Notes: generated by a model from the letters alone, not told the origin. Counted from the first letter of the stretch, positions 6,972-15,012 are shown. The stretch is DNA of 17,510 nt from CBDULX01 sp965368175 (GCA_965368175.1 CBDULX010000039.1:1-17510), one strand, 5' to 3'. Translations and numbers: made by a program.

Positions 6972-9199
6972 GTTACATCAGTATTACCGAGCAAACCTGG
7001 CAACGACGCAAGCGGGCCCTGATCGATAAAATCGCTCGCCATACTATTGGTCTGGGTGGTGTCAGCATTATATTTGCCATATTGCTGATCTTTTTCTACC
7101 TGTTATGGGTCGTCTTTCCAATATTCAGTTCACCCAGTGTGATTCAATTAGCTCAGTATCAGATGCAATCTGAAGATGATGGTAAAACTGTATATCTGGC
7201 GGTGGAAGAGAGCGGCCATATCGGGCTCAGGATTTCATCCACGGGCCTGTTACAGTTCTTTGATCTTGAAAAAGGCCATACGGTCAGCACGGAAGAGCTC
7301 GAATTACCGGAATACTCCAGCATAGCCGCCATTGATGAACTGGATGTCGAGGGTAAGCAGCTACTACTGGCGCTGGATAATGGCCGAGTGCTTTTTGTCT
7401 CTATCAAATACCGTGTCAATTTTGTCGAGGGTGAGCGCACCCTTGAGCCGATCGTGAATATCGTATTCGGTGAAGAACCACTGGAGCTGAATTATCTGGC
7501 GAACATAGAGCTCATCAGGGCGACTAAAATTGACGAAGAAATTGTGCTGGCCGCGATGGCCAGTGATGGTCAGCTATTACTCCAGCGATTTTATGCCGAA
7601 GATGAAGACGAAAATGTCGAACCCGTCTCCGAAGCATTGCTGGAGTTGCCATTCGCAGCCCACTATATGTTACTGGACCCGCTGGGTTCATGGCTGTATC
7701 TGGCCGATGAGAAAGGCCAGATCGTCTATTACAACATCAGTGATCTGGACGAGGTAGAAATGGTCGACCAGATGAGGCTGATAGAGCCGGAACGCCAGCT
7801 GGTGAATCTGGCAATGATGCTGGGTGGTATATCCCTGATTACGGCCGATGACCTCGGCTGGGTTAAACAGTGGACATTGCAACGTGATGAGAAGAACCAG
7901 TATCGGTTGAAGGAAATTCGTGGTTTTCAGGCGGAGAAACCGGTAACACGACTGGTCCCTGAAAAACGCCGTAAAGGTTTGTTGAGTATTGACCAGAATG
8001 GTTATTTGCAAATTTATCACACCACTGCCGATAACCTGTTATACGAGGAAGCATTAATTGATTACCAGCCTCAATTTATTGCACTGTCTTCAAGGGCCGA
8101 CAGGCTGTTAGTTGCTACCGATGAAAATCAGTATCACCTCTACAAGATCGAAAATGAGCACCCAGAACTGTCATGGTCTTCACTCTGGGGTAAGGTTACC
8201 TATGAAGGTTACACCGAACCGAAATATATCTGGCAGTCTTCGTCTGCGGATAATGACTTTGAACCTAAATTCAGCCTGACTCCCCTGGCTTTTGGCACCT
8301 TAAAGGCTGCTTTCTATGCCATGCTGGTGGCTATACCTCTGGCCATCATGGGAGCCATTTATACCGCTTATTTTATGGCGCCGAAAATGCGCAGCTGGGT
8401 AAAACCCAGTATTGAAATCATGGAGGCCCTGCCCACGGTTATCCTGGGTTTCCTGGCGGGTCTGTGGTTCGCGCCCCTGGTTGAAGATAATCTTCTGGCC
8501 ATTATGTCCCTGGTCATGGTGTTACCGGTGGGGCTGATTCTGTTTGCCCTGTTATGGACCAGTCTGCCCAAACAGATCCGTTATCTGGTGCCCGAGGGCT
8601 GGCAGGCGGCCCTGTTGATTCCCGTTGTTATCATTCTGGTCTGGTTTGCATTCTCGGTAGCACCTGCATTCGAGTCTGTGTTATTTGACGGCGACCTGCG
8701 TCTGTGGATGAACGAAACACTGGGCATAGGTTACGACCAGCGTAATTCGCTGGTGGTAGGTATAGCCATGGGCATAGCGGTAATACCAACCATATTCTCC
8801 ATTACCGAGGATGCTATTTTTAGTGTGCCAAAGATGCTCAGCACAGGCTCACTGGCCCTGGGTGCGACACCCTGGCAAACTTTGACCCGCGTGGTTCTGT
8901 TAACAGCCAGCCCGGGTATTTTTTCTGCAGTGATGATTGGTTTTGGTCGTGCCGTGGGTGAAACCATGATAGTGCTGATGGCCACCGGTAATACGCCAAT
9001 CATGGACATGAGTATTTTTGAAGGCATGCGAACGCTGTCAGCTAATATTGCAGTGGAATTGCCAGAATCTGAAGTGGCCAGCACCCACTACCGAATTCTG
9101 TTCCTCGCGGCACTGGTGCTGTTTTTCGTAACCTTCATGTTCAACACTGCTGCGGAAGTGGTGCGACAACGTTTACGCAAACGTTACAGTAGTCTGTAA
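6968..9199 (+). CDS. pstC: PstC, phosphate ABC transporter permease with large periplasmic domain
   Basis: An inner-membrane permease of the PstSCAB phosphate importer. I chose ATG 6968 (743 aa) because a CAGGT site lies just upstream; an in-frame TTG at 6941 would add 9 residues. TM1 lies at about 27-50. A soluble region of about 380 residues (55-435) follows, with repeated short beta-strand and turn patterns such as LLLALDNGRVLFV and WLYLADEKGQIVYY that suggest a beta-propeller. The classical permease core with further TM helices follows TM2 (about 440-468), including the EAA-type cytoplasmic loop around 613-650 (SLALGATPWQTLTRVVL) that contacts PstB. E. coli PstC is less than half this size; Pseudomonas and relatives have the long form. 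It is followed at 18 nt by pstA. Confidence 0.94.
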   Translation: MSYISITEQTWQRRKRALIDKIARHTIGLGGVSIIFAILLIFFYLLWVVFPIFSSPSVIQLAQYQMQSEDDGKTVYLAVEESGHIGLRISSTGLLQFFDLEKGHTVSTEELELPEYSSIAAIDELDVEGKQLLLALDNGRVLFVSIKYRVNFVEGERTLEPIVNIVFGEEPLELNYLANIELIRATKIDEEIVLAAMASDGQLLLQRFYAEDEDENVEPVSEALLELPFAAHYMLLDPLGSWLYLADEKGQIVYYNISDLDEVEMVDQMRLIEPERQLVNLAMMLGGISLITADDLGWVKQWTLQRDEKNQYRLKEIRGFQAEKPVTRLVPEKRRKGLLSIDQNGYLQIYHTTADNLLYEEALIDYQPQFIALSSRADRLLVATDENQYHLYKIENEHPELSWSSLWGKVTYEGYTEPKYIWQSSSADNDFEPKFSLTPLAFGTLKAAFYAMLVAIPLAIMGAIYTAYFMAPKMRSWVKPSIEIMEALPTVILGFLAGLWFAPLVEDNLLAIMSLVMVLPVGLILFALLWTSLPKQIRYLVPEGWQAALLIPVVIILVWFAFSVAPAFESVLFDGDLRLWMNETLGIGYDQRNSLVVGIAMGIAVIPTIFSITEDAIFSVPKMLSTGSLALGATPWQTLTRVVLLTASPGIFSAVMIGFGRAVGETMIVLMATGNTPIMDMSIFEGMRTLSANIAVELPESEVASTHYRILFLAALVLFFVTFMFNTAAEVVRQRLRKRYSSL

Positions 9200-9217
9200 A
9201 CCCGGATTGAATGAATC

Positions 9218-10891
9218 GTGAAATTAGTATCGTATAATTTAAAAGACTGGTGGAAAAGTGGGGCCCCCTGGATCTGGTTAAATGCCGGGGCTGTCAGTGC
9301 CAGTATTGTGATCGTGTTCGGCTTACTGCTATTGATTGCAATACGCGGTATGGGGCATTTCTGGGTATCTGATATTCAGCAGATCACTTATGGGGATGAA
9401 ATCCAGCAGACACGCCTGATTGGTGAGCTGATTGAATCGGAATTTATCAGTCGTGAGCGCTTCAACGAATCAGGTCTGGGCGATGCGTCTGGTAAAAAGA
9501 CGGATATCAAACGCTGGTTATTAAAAACCGGAAATCGCGAACAAACCTCTGCGGATTTTCGCTGGATCAATGACCATCAAATCCAGAACATGGAACAACC
9601 CGTACAGCTGATCGTGGTTGAGCGTGTCGAGTGGGGTAATTTCTATGGTTATCTAAAGAAAATCCACGAGAGCAATAGTCTGGTGGCTGAGGGGGAGGGA
9701 GCCTGGAGTGCTCTGGAGCAGCGCCTGGAACGCGTCACCGAGCTACGTGATCAGATACACCGTCTGGAGCGAGGGGGTATAGGTGATATCAACTACAAAC
9801 TTGAGCGTTTACGGCTGGAGCGCAAACGACTGGCGCTGGATGGTGAAGACAGTCCGGAAAATCTTGCAGACATTCAATCGGCTGAAAACGCCCTGAATGA
9901 AGAGTATGAAGTACTGCGTAGTGAGTTGAATAAAATACTGGTAGAAATAAAACGTGACAGCGCTTTCTTTGAAATCATGGATGGCCGTGTGGTAGAGCTG
10001 CAACTCGCGGATATGATTTCGGTACTTAAACCCAATGGCATGAATGTATTTCAAAAGCTGGGGTTTTATGGGTACAACTTTTATAATTTTATATTCGATG
10101 AACCTCGAGAAGCCAATACCGAAGGTGGTGTGTTCCCGGCTATTTTTGGCACCGTCATTATGGTGTTGCTGATGTCGGTACTGGTGACGCCTCTGGGAGT
10201 GGTTGCCGCGGTATACCTGCGTGAATATGCCCGTCAGGGCACGATTATTCGACTGATACGTATTGCAGTAAACAACCTGGCCGGTGTGCCTTCCATTGTC
10301 TATGGCGTATTCGGCCTGGGTTTTTTCGTGTATTTTCTGGGTGGCAATATCGACCAGTTATTCTTCCCGGAGTCACTGCCGGCACCGACCTTCGGAACTC
10401 CGGGTTTAATGTGGGCGGCTTTGACCCTGGCCCTGCTGACCTTACCGGTGGTAATCGTTTCAACGGAAGAAGGACTGGCCCGTATTCCGATCAGTTTCCG
10501 TGAAGGAAGTCTGGCGCTGGGCGCCACCAAGTTCGAAACACTCTGGAAAGTGGTTCTGCCGATGTCCAGTCCATCGATCATGACCGGAATGATCCTGGCG
10601 GTGGCCCGAGCCGCCGGTGAAGTGGCACCTTTGATGCTGGTGGGTGTGGTAAAACTGGCGCCTCAGTTGCCGGTGGATGGTAATGCACCCTTTATGCATC
10701 TTGATCGGAAATTTATGCACCTTGGCTTTCATATTTATGATGTGGGTTTCCAGAGCCCGAATATCGAAGCGGCGCGGCCACTGGTGTATGCCACTGCATT
10801 CTTACTGGTTTTGGTCATCGTATTACTGAACCTGACGGCCATTATGTTACGTAATCGTTTACGTGAACGATTCAAGGCCCTTGATCATTGA
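9218..10891 (+). CDS. pstA: PstA, phosphate ABC transporter permease with coiled-coil insertion
   Basis: The second permease subunit of the phosphate importer. The frame starts at GTG 9218; the nearby ATG 9211 is in another frame and stops quickly. TM1 lies at about 24-44. A soluble periplasmic insertion of some 255 residues follows, with a strongly charged heptad-rich segment at about 160-245 (ERVTELRDQIHRLERG, YKLERLRLERKRLALDGE) predicted as coiled coil. The conserved permease core begins near residue 305 and includes the EAA loop at about 417-450 (EGLARIPISFREGSLALGAT), which docks on PstB. At 557 aa it is nearly twice E. coli PstA, matching the long form paired with long PstC. No strong ribosome binding site is seen, so translation may be coupled to pstC. 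Confidence 0.94.
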   Translation: MKLVSYNLKDWWKSGAPWIWLNAGAVSASIVIVFGLLLLIAIRGMGHFWVSDIQQITYGDEIQQTRLIGELIESEFISRERFNESGLGDASGKKTDIKRWLLKTGNREQTSADFRWINDHQIQNMEQPVQLIVVERVEWGNFYGYLKKIHESNSLVAEGEGAWSALEQRLERVTELRDQIHRLERGGIGDINYKLERLRLERKRLALDGEDSPENLADIQSAENALNEEYEVLRSELNKILVEIKRDSAFFEIMDGRVVELQLADMISVLKPNGMNVFQKLGFYGYNFYNFIFDEPREANTEGGVFPAIFGTVIMVLLMSVLVTPLGVVAAVYLREYARQGTIIRLIRIAVNNLAGVPSIVYGVFGLGFFVYFLGGNIDQLFFPESLPAPTFGTPGLMWAALTLALLTLPVVIVSTEEGLARIPISFREGSLALGATKFETLWKVVLPMSSPSIMTGMILAVARAAGEVAPLMLVGVVKLAPQLPVDGNAPFMHLDRKFMHLGFHIYDVGFQSPNIEAARPLVYATAFLLVLVIVLLNLTAIMLRNRLRERFKALDH

Positions 10892-10917
10892 TGAATTTAT
10901 AAATTGAGTACTCTTAT

Positions 10918-11751
10918 ATGAGCAATAATGTTCCAACCCATGCCATAGATCCTTCAGTGCTGACTCAGGGTGTTAATCAACTGAATATTGTCAATGAAGA
11001 TATCTGTCTTGAATTGAGCGACCTGAAATTAGCTTATGGGGAAAAAGAAGCCCTGCATGGCATAACCATGCAGATTCCCCGCACTCGTGTCACTGCATTT
11101 ATCGGCCCCAGCGGCTGTGGTAAATCGACACTACTGCGCTGTTTTAATAGGATGAATGATCTGGTTGATTCAGTGAATATCGAAGGTAAGATAGAACTGG
11201 ACGGCATGAATATTTACGATAAAAGTGTCGATGTTTCTGCATTACGTCGTCGTGTAGGCATGGTATTTCAGCGCCCGAATCCATTTCCCAAATCTATTTA
11301 TGAAAATGTCGCCTACGGTCTGCGGTTACAGGGCATCAATAAACGGCATATACTTGATGAAAGAGTTGAATGGGCACTGAAAAGTGCGGCATTGTGGGAA
11401 GAGGTGCACAATCGTTTGAACGATAGTGCGTTAGGATTATCCGGTGGTCAGCAACAGCGGCTGGTTATTGCTCGTGCTATTGCCATTAAACCTGAAGTTC
11501 TGCTTCTGGATGAACCGGCCTCGGCACTGGACCCCATTTCCACACTGAAGATTGAAGAGCTGATTTATGAACTTAAATCAGAATACACCATTATTATAGT
11601 TACCCATAACATGCAACAGGCTGCACGCGTATCCGATTACACCGCGTTTTTGTATATGGGGGACCAGATTGAATTTGGTGCAACCGATAAGTTGTTCACC
11701 AATCCTGAAAAGAAACAGACCGAAGATTACATTACCGGTCGATACGGTTAA
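10918..11751 (+). CDS. pstB: PstB, phosphate ABC transporter ATPase
   Basis: The cytoplasmic ATPase that powers phosphate import through PstC/PstA (EC 7.3.2.1). All ABC motifs are intact in the 277-aa protein: Walker A GPSGCGKST (63-71), Q-loop Q118 in VFQRPNPFP, signature LSGGQQQR (174-181), Walker B VLLLDEP (194-200), D-loop SALD (202-205) and H-loop H230 in VTHNMQQA. About 25 residues before the ATPase fold form the N-terminal extension seen in Pseudomonas-type PstB. It sits 26 nt after pstA and 26 nt before phoU, so it is clearly operonic. The ribosome binding site is weak. Confidence 0.97.
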   Translation: MSNNVPTHAIDPSVLTQGVNQLNIVNEDICLELSDLKLAYGEKEALHGITMQIPRTRVTAFIGPSGCGKSTLLRCFNRMNDLVDSVNIEGKIELDGMNIYDKSVDVSALRRRVGMVFQRPNPFPKSIYENVAYGLRLQGINKRHILDERVEWALKSAALWEEVHNRLNDSALGLSGGQQQRLVIARAIAIKPEVLLLDEPASALDPISTLKIEELIYELKSEYTIIIVTHNMQQAARVSDYTAFLYMGDQIEFGATDKLFTNPEKKQTEDYITGRYG

Positions 11752-11777
11752 TCGATTGCCGATAAAGGATAAAACCT

Positions 11778-12488
11778 ATGAGTGCACATATTTCCCAGCA
11801 ATTTAATGCAGAACTGGATAACGTTCGCAACCAGGTTATGACCATGGGTGGTCTGGTTGAAACTCACGTACAGGATGCATGCACGGCATTGGAAGACGGA
11901 AATGTACAACTGGCCGAAAGCATCGTTGAAGAAGATTTTAAGGTCAATGCTCTTGAAGTGGCGATCGACGAGCAATGCACCAACATCATTGCGCGTCGTC
12001 AACCCACGGCCGGTGATCTGCGTCTGGTAATGATGATTGTTAAAACCATTACCGACCTTGAACGAATCGGTGATGAAGCAGAAAAAGTGGCCAAAATGGC
12101 CCTGGCTCTGGAACAGGCAGAGCAGGGTGAAACCAAACATCAATATGTTGAAATTCGTCATTTAGGTGATCATGTTGCCAAAATGCTGCACGATGCCCTG
12201 GATGCTTTTGCTCGCATGGATGTGGAAGCCGCGATTAAAGCCGCTTCAGAAGATGAAAAAATTGATCAGGAATATGACGCCATCACCCGACAGTTAATTA
12301 CTCGAATGATGGAAGATCCAAGAAGTATTCAACGTGGCCTGAATGTTTTATGGGCGGCCCGTGCGCTGGAGCGTATTGGCGATCATGCAAAAAATATCAG
12401 TGAATATGTTATTTATCTGGTCAAAGGCAATGATGTGCGGCATGTCACCCTGGAACAGATGAAGAAAGAGGCGTTGGAGACGCGTTAA
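11778..12488 (+). CDS. phoU: PhoU, phosphate signalling and transport regulator
   Basis: A cytoplasmic all-helical protein that couples Pst transporter state to PhoR and prevents Pho activation when phosphate is sufficient. The 236-aa product has the typical two three-helix repeats, each with the metal-binding E/DxxxD signature: E95-D99 in DLERIGDEAEK and E198-D202 in ALERIGDHAKNI. It is preceded by an AAGGAT ribosome binding site and is the last gene of the operon, followed by short heptamer repeats and a strong terminator. Confidence 0.97.
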   Translation: MSAHISQQFNAELDNVRNQVMTMGGLVETHVQDACTALEDGNVQLAESIVEEDFKVNALEVAIDEQCTNIIARRQPTAGDLRLVMMIVKTITDLERIGDEAEKVAKMALALEQAEQGETKHQYVEIRHLGDHVAKMLHDALDAFARMDVEAAIKAASEDEKIDQEYDAITRQLITRMMEDPRSIQRGLNVLWAARALERIGDHAKNISEYVIYLVKGNDVRHVTLEQMKKEALETR

Positions 12489-12494
12489 CACCAG

Positions 12495-12522
12495 TTGTAA
12501 GTTGTAAGTCTCAAGTTGTAAG
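12495..12522 (+). repeat. Heptamer tandem repeat (TTGTAAG) after phoU
   Basis: Four consecutive 7-mers: TTGTAAG, TTGTAAG, TCTCAAG, TTGTAAG, between the phoU stop and its terminator. Function unknown; it may be slippage-derived. Confidence 0.75.
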
Positions 12523-12524
12523 TT

Positions 12525-12552
12525 AAAAAACCGGCCTTTGGCCGGTTTTTTT
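12525..12552 (+). terminator. Rho-independent terminator of the pstCAB-phoU operon
   Basis: CCGGCC pairs with GGCCGG around a TTT loop, flanked by A6 before and T7 after. The A and T tracts make it able to act in both directions. Confidence 0.93.
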
Positions 12553-12681
12553 GGTTTGATTCTGGTTTTTATCTAATAATGGTTTTGGCCCAGATTTAAT
12601 CAGAGTTTCGCTGGTCCCGGAATAATCTGACAATTGCATATAGTTGCTCAGCTAGCAGTTGCTATTTAAATTATTATTAAA

Positions 12682-12785
12682 TTTTCCACAGAGCCTTAGA
12701 GTGTTTATGCCCTTTGGGTGCATGGAGAAACATATATTATTTAACTAACCTTTGCGCTCTCTGTGACTCTGTGGCAAAGAGCTTT
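12682..12785. repeat. CACAGAG inverted-repeat element, copy 2
   Basis: The left arm, from about 12684 (TTCCACAGAGCCTTAGAGTG), is decayed. The right arm at 12751-12779 (TTTGCGCTCTCTGTGACTCT then GTGGCAAAG) is well preserved. It fills the space between the convergent phoU operon and the minus-strand 299-aa gene, where it could act as a 3' hairpin for either. The rest of the 12553-12849 gap shows only AT-rich sequence with no gene. Confidence 0.8.
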
Positions 12786-12849
12786 AATTTTAAATGACTA
12801 GTTTAAGGGTTTAGAGTCATTCACCAGTCAATTTGTGTAGATATTTATT

Positions 12850-13749
12850 TCAGCATGGCCGTGTTTTGAATCGTTTACATTCTTTCAGATAGTTTTCGGA
12901 GCTTTTAGGCATAGGCGTACGGGCTCGGGTGATAAATGCGATTAGCCTGACACCTGCTTTAAGTAGATGTTTGATGTCTATTTCGTCTATCAGGCTATCA
13001 TTATCACCGGTGTTGCTGGGTCTGGGTATAAAGTTGGTGATCTCCTCACCGGCCACTACAAAATCTGACCAGACATCGTAGATGTCAGCATCTGTCCTTA
13101 AAGTTTCACACTTACGTCTGGCTGCTGTGGCATATTCCAGTATCAACTGATCAAGCCCCTGGAAACGCGGGTCTTGCTTAATACATTCGGCCATATGTTC
13201 AGCCGTTTCATCGATGTTTTTCTTTGTCATCGCGATTTTGATGTAACGGCTTTCGTAGAAATCCTCCACTGACATTATGAAGGCCTTGAAGGGTTCACCC
13301 CAGAGTTCATCGATACCTTCATCACCATTACGGTGTTTAACCATTTTCCCATATTCCAGCGCCTCCCGAAGGCATAGGCCACATCTATGCATCAGGTCAC
13401 TCTCAGGGAGTATTTCAACCCCGCTGGCTTCCAGTTCGACAAGATGTGTGAATATGTCCGCGGCACGGTTGAACAGGGCGCCGGCCAGCATTGCGCCCTT
13501 CACGCGTTGCTTTCTGGGGTCGTGTTCTGCCTCGTAAGCGGCTCGAACATCATCGAGCAACTTTCCCGGGATATTGATGCCATGTTCCATATGGTTGAAC
13601 AAACGGCGCGTTAGTGACTGGATCAGGCTTTTCTTGGCCGCGAGATTATCCTGCGGCGGGTCATAACATTTTATCCAGTAGCCTTCGTAATAGACGTTTG
13701 TGACGCCATTTATTTTCTTGCGAAAGCCATTTTTGACAGTCTTTTTCAT
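12850..13749 (-). CDS. Hypothetical protein, 299 aa, function unknown
   Basis: I do not recognise this protein. It is soluble, mostly charged and probably alpha-helical, with no signal peptide or membrane segment. The N-terminus is basic (KKTVKNGFRKKING) followed by an aromatic stretch (NVYYEGYWIKCYDPP) that resembles a short beta hairpin. A helical body follows (LIQSLTRRLFNHMEHGINIP; AEHDPRKQRVKGAMLAGALF). A CGLC pair lies in the middle (LMHRCGLCLREALEYGKM) and the C-terminus is rich in K and R (SSENYLKECKRFKTRPC). An AAGGGGG ribosome binding site lies about 8 nt before ATG 13749. Its own minus-strand promoter with TATAAT is upstream, and neighbours on both sides read away or are non-coding, so it is monocistronic. 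Frame quality and the ribosome binding site make it a convincing gene. Confidence 0.85.
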   Translation of the reverse strand: MKKTVKNGFRKKINGVTNVYYEGYWIKCYDPPQDNLAAKKSLIQSLTRRLFNHMEHGINIPGKLLDDVRAAYEAEHDPRKQRVKGAMLAGALFNRAADIFTHLVELEASGVEILPESDLMHRCGLCLREALEYGKMVKHRNGDEGIDELWGEPFKAFIMSVEDFYESRYIKIAMTKKNIDETAEHMAECIKQDPRFQGLDQLILEYATAARRKCETLRTDADIYDVWSDFVVAGEEITNFIPRPSNTGDNDSLIDEIDIKHLLKAGVRLIAFITRARTPMPKSSENYLKECKRFKTRPC

Positions 13750-13831
13750 TTTATATCGGCCCCCTTAACCTGAGAAAACCCCAGAGTTGTAGTTTCACCC
13801 TTGTAAGGCTATAAGGTTCCAGTATCCTCCG

Positions 13832-13862
13832 ATTATAGTCCTGAATGTAAGTAGTGTACTTA
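13832..13862 (-). promoter_or_regulatory. Promoter and possible operator of the 299-aa gene
   Basis: On the minus strand a perfect TATAAT lies at 13837-13832. With a 17-nt spacer the -35 position (13860-13855) reads AGTACA, a weak match. That hexamer lies inside the inverted repeat TAAGTA-GTG-TACTTA (13848-13862), placed as a repressor site would be. The leader would be about 75 nt. Confidence 0.45.
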
Positions 13863-14066
13863 TATATTTTTGATTCTCAAATATTTCACTTTGGGTAAAA
13901 CCTGGTTTAAAAACAAAACAAAATGCCTGACAGAAGGTTTATGTTGAATCTTCCTCAGTATACTCGATGTCTTTTTTCAGAGATAAAACTCTCCTGGAGG
14001 ATTAAAAACCTGGAAAGCTGAATCGCATATTATTTGTTCTAAATTAGCGACAATATTTTTAATATT
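13863..14066. other. Non-coding AT-rich spacer
   Basis: I see no gene, strong promoter or repeat here. It separates the promoter of the 299-aa gene from the left end of the 770-bp inverted-repeat element. Confidence 0.6.
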
Positions 14067-14146
14067 GGTTTCGCCCGCTGGCGAGTTACTTTTCTGTCAT
14101 CAGCAACAGAAAAAGTAACCAAAAGAATGCCGCCCCAAGTCGCAAG

Positions 14147-14171
14147 CCACTATGCATAATACGCATAGTGG
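14147..14171. repeat. Nine-bp-stem hairpin inside the 770-bp element
   Basis: CCACTATGC (14147-14155) is exactly complementary to GCATAGTGG (14163-14171) around a 7-nt loop. Unlike the other hairpins in the element, its loop lacks GGA. Confidence 0.7.
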
Positions 14172-14260
14172 TACCTTCGTCACTCGCGATTTATGAGGCT
14201 GCTCGACAACTGCTCCTGCGTTGTTCTACTTACGGGCGTCCTGCCCTAATGCGCAACTAA

Positions 14261-14790
14261 GCCACATGGATGTGGTGAATGTCGATATTGCAGGAGCAAA
14301 TATCGACCACAAACAATAAAAAGCTTTGTTTGCTCAGACATTCTCGCAGAAAGCTTCCTCATAAATAACTCCCTCCTCAGCTTACTCCAGAGGGGAGTGG
14401 TCAAAAACAAAAAGCTTGTGCGCTTCGCGCTGTTTATATGCGTGTCATCACCACAGGCAAGAACCCCTTTGCAGTTTACTGGGTATTGTTGATCTGTAGG
14501 GTAAATCCGACAGGGAAGTCGGATTAAGTTTTGTTGAGCATGGATGCGATAAATTCGTCTGGAACGAATTTAAACATGCTTTGCATGGCCCGAAGGGTGA
14601 TTACAGGGAGGTAATTCATAATCAAAACGACCCGGCAAAGAAGAGTGAACTAATCAGTATAAGATGTCGTATCTAAGTGCGATGTTAGTAATGCCCAGGC
14701 ACCCGAAGGGTAAACTGCCTTGGGGCGGCATTTTCTTGGTGACTTCTTTGTTGCCTACAGGACGTAGGTAAGGAGCGAGAGCAGGATGCG
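14261..14790 (+). ncRNA. Array of GGA-loop hairpins, possible CsrA/RsmA-binding RNA
   Basis: Reading the plus strand, a run of inverted repeats places GGA in the loop: CCACA-TGGA-TGTGG (14262-14275); GTCGATATTGC with loop AGGA and arm GCAAATATCGAC (14281-14307); AATCCGAC stem with loop AGGGAA (14504-14525); GCA-TGGA-TGC (14538-14547); AAATTCGT stem with loop CTGGA (14551-14571); ATTAC-AGGGAG-GTAAT (14600-14615); CCTAC-AGGAC-GTAGG (14754-14768); and a weaker GC-AGGAT-GC (14781-14789). Several match the known CsrA consensus RUACARGGAUGU, with GGA in a hairpin loop. Two more hairpins, at 14206-14224 and 14234-14246, have GGA loops on the minus strand. No promoter or terminator for a discrete RNA could be fixed, so transcription is unproven. 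Confidence 0.4.
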
Positions 14791-14886
14791 GTAGCTTTGC
14801 TGAAGACAGAAAAGTAACTCGCCAGCGGGCGAAACCGATGCTAAATACATACATCACTAACCAAAATAAATAATTAGGACTAAGCA

Positions 14887-14910
14887 ATCAAAAACATGCA
14901 TGTTTTTGAT
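14887..14910. repeat. 24-bp perfect palindrome
   Basis: ATCAAAAACATG followed directly by its complement CATGTTTTTGAT. It lies about 50 nt beyond the 770-bp element and 113 nt past the rio stop codon. It could be a transcription end signal for the minus-strand rio mRNA or a protein site. The rest of 14837-15022 shows nothing else convincing. Confidence 0.8.
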
Positions 14911-15012
14911 CATGTCAAATGTAAAATCAAGTCTAGATCAATGTATAAAAAACTGTCAGAACTGATCTGAATCACTACATAATATTAACCGGAACACGGT
15001 ATTCGCTTATAT

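Larger units (their letters stand above)
14067..14836. repeat. 770-bp non-coding element with 32-bp perfect terminal inverted repeats
   Basis: The ends at 14067-14098 and 14805-14836 are exact reverse complements over 32 bp (GGTTTCGCCCGCTGGCGAG then TTACTTTTCTGTC). A second inverted pair lies inside: 14115-14139 and 14719-14743 match at 22 of 25 positions (core ATGCCGCCCCAAG). The left end also folds on itself, GTTACTTTTCTG pairing with CAGAAAAAGTAAC (14085-14119). No convincing protein frame lies inside; a 77-aa frame at 14654-14887 uses the right terminal repeat and is probably spurious. No clear target-site duplication is visible. The structure is that of a MITE-like or composite intergenic repeat. 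Transposase dependence is not shown. Confidence 0.85.

Noticed and set aside
14067..14836. CRISPR array
   Set aside because: The repeated units are short hairpins with differing stems and irregular spacing, not identical direct repeats with uniform spacers, and no cas gene is present.
14654..14887. 77-aa minus-strand frame in the 770-bp element
   Set aside because: It runs through the right terminal repeat and several hairpins, has no ribosome binding site and resembles no protein.
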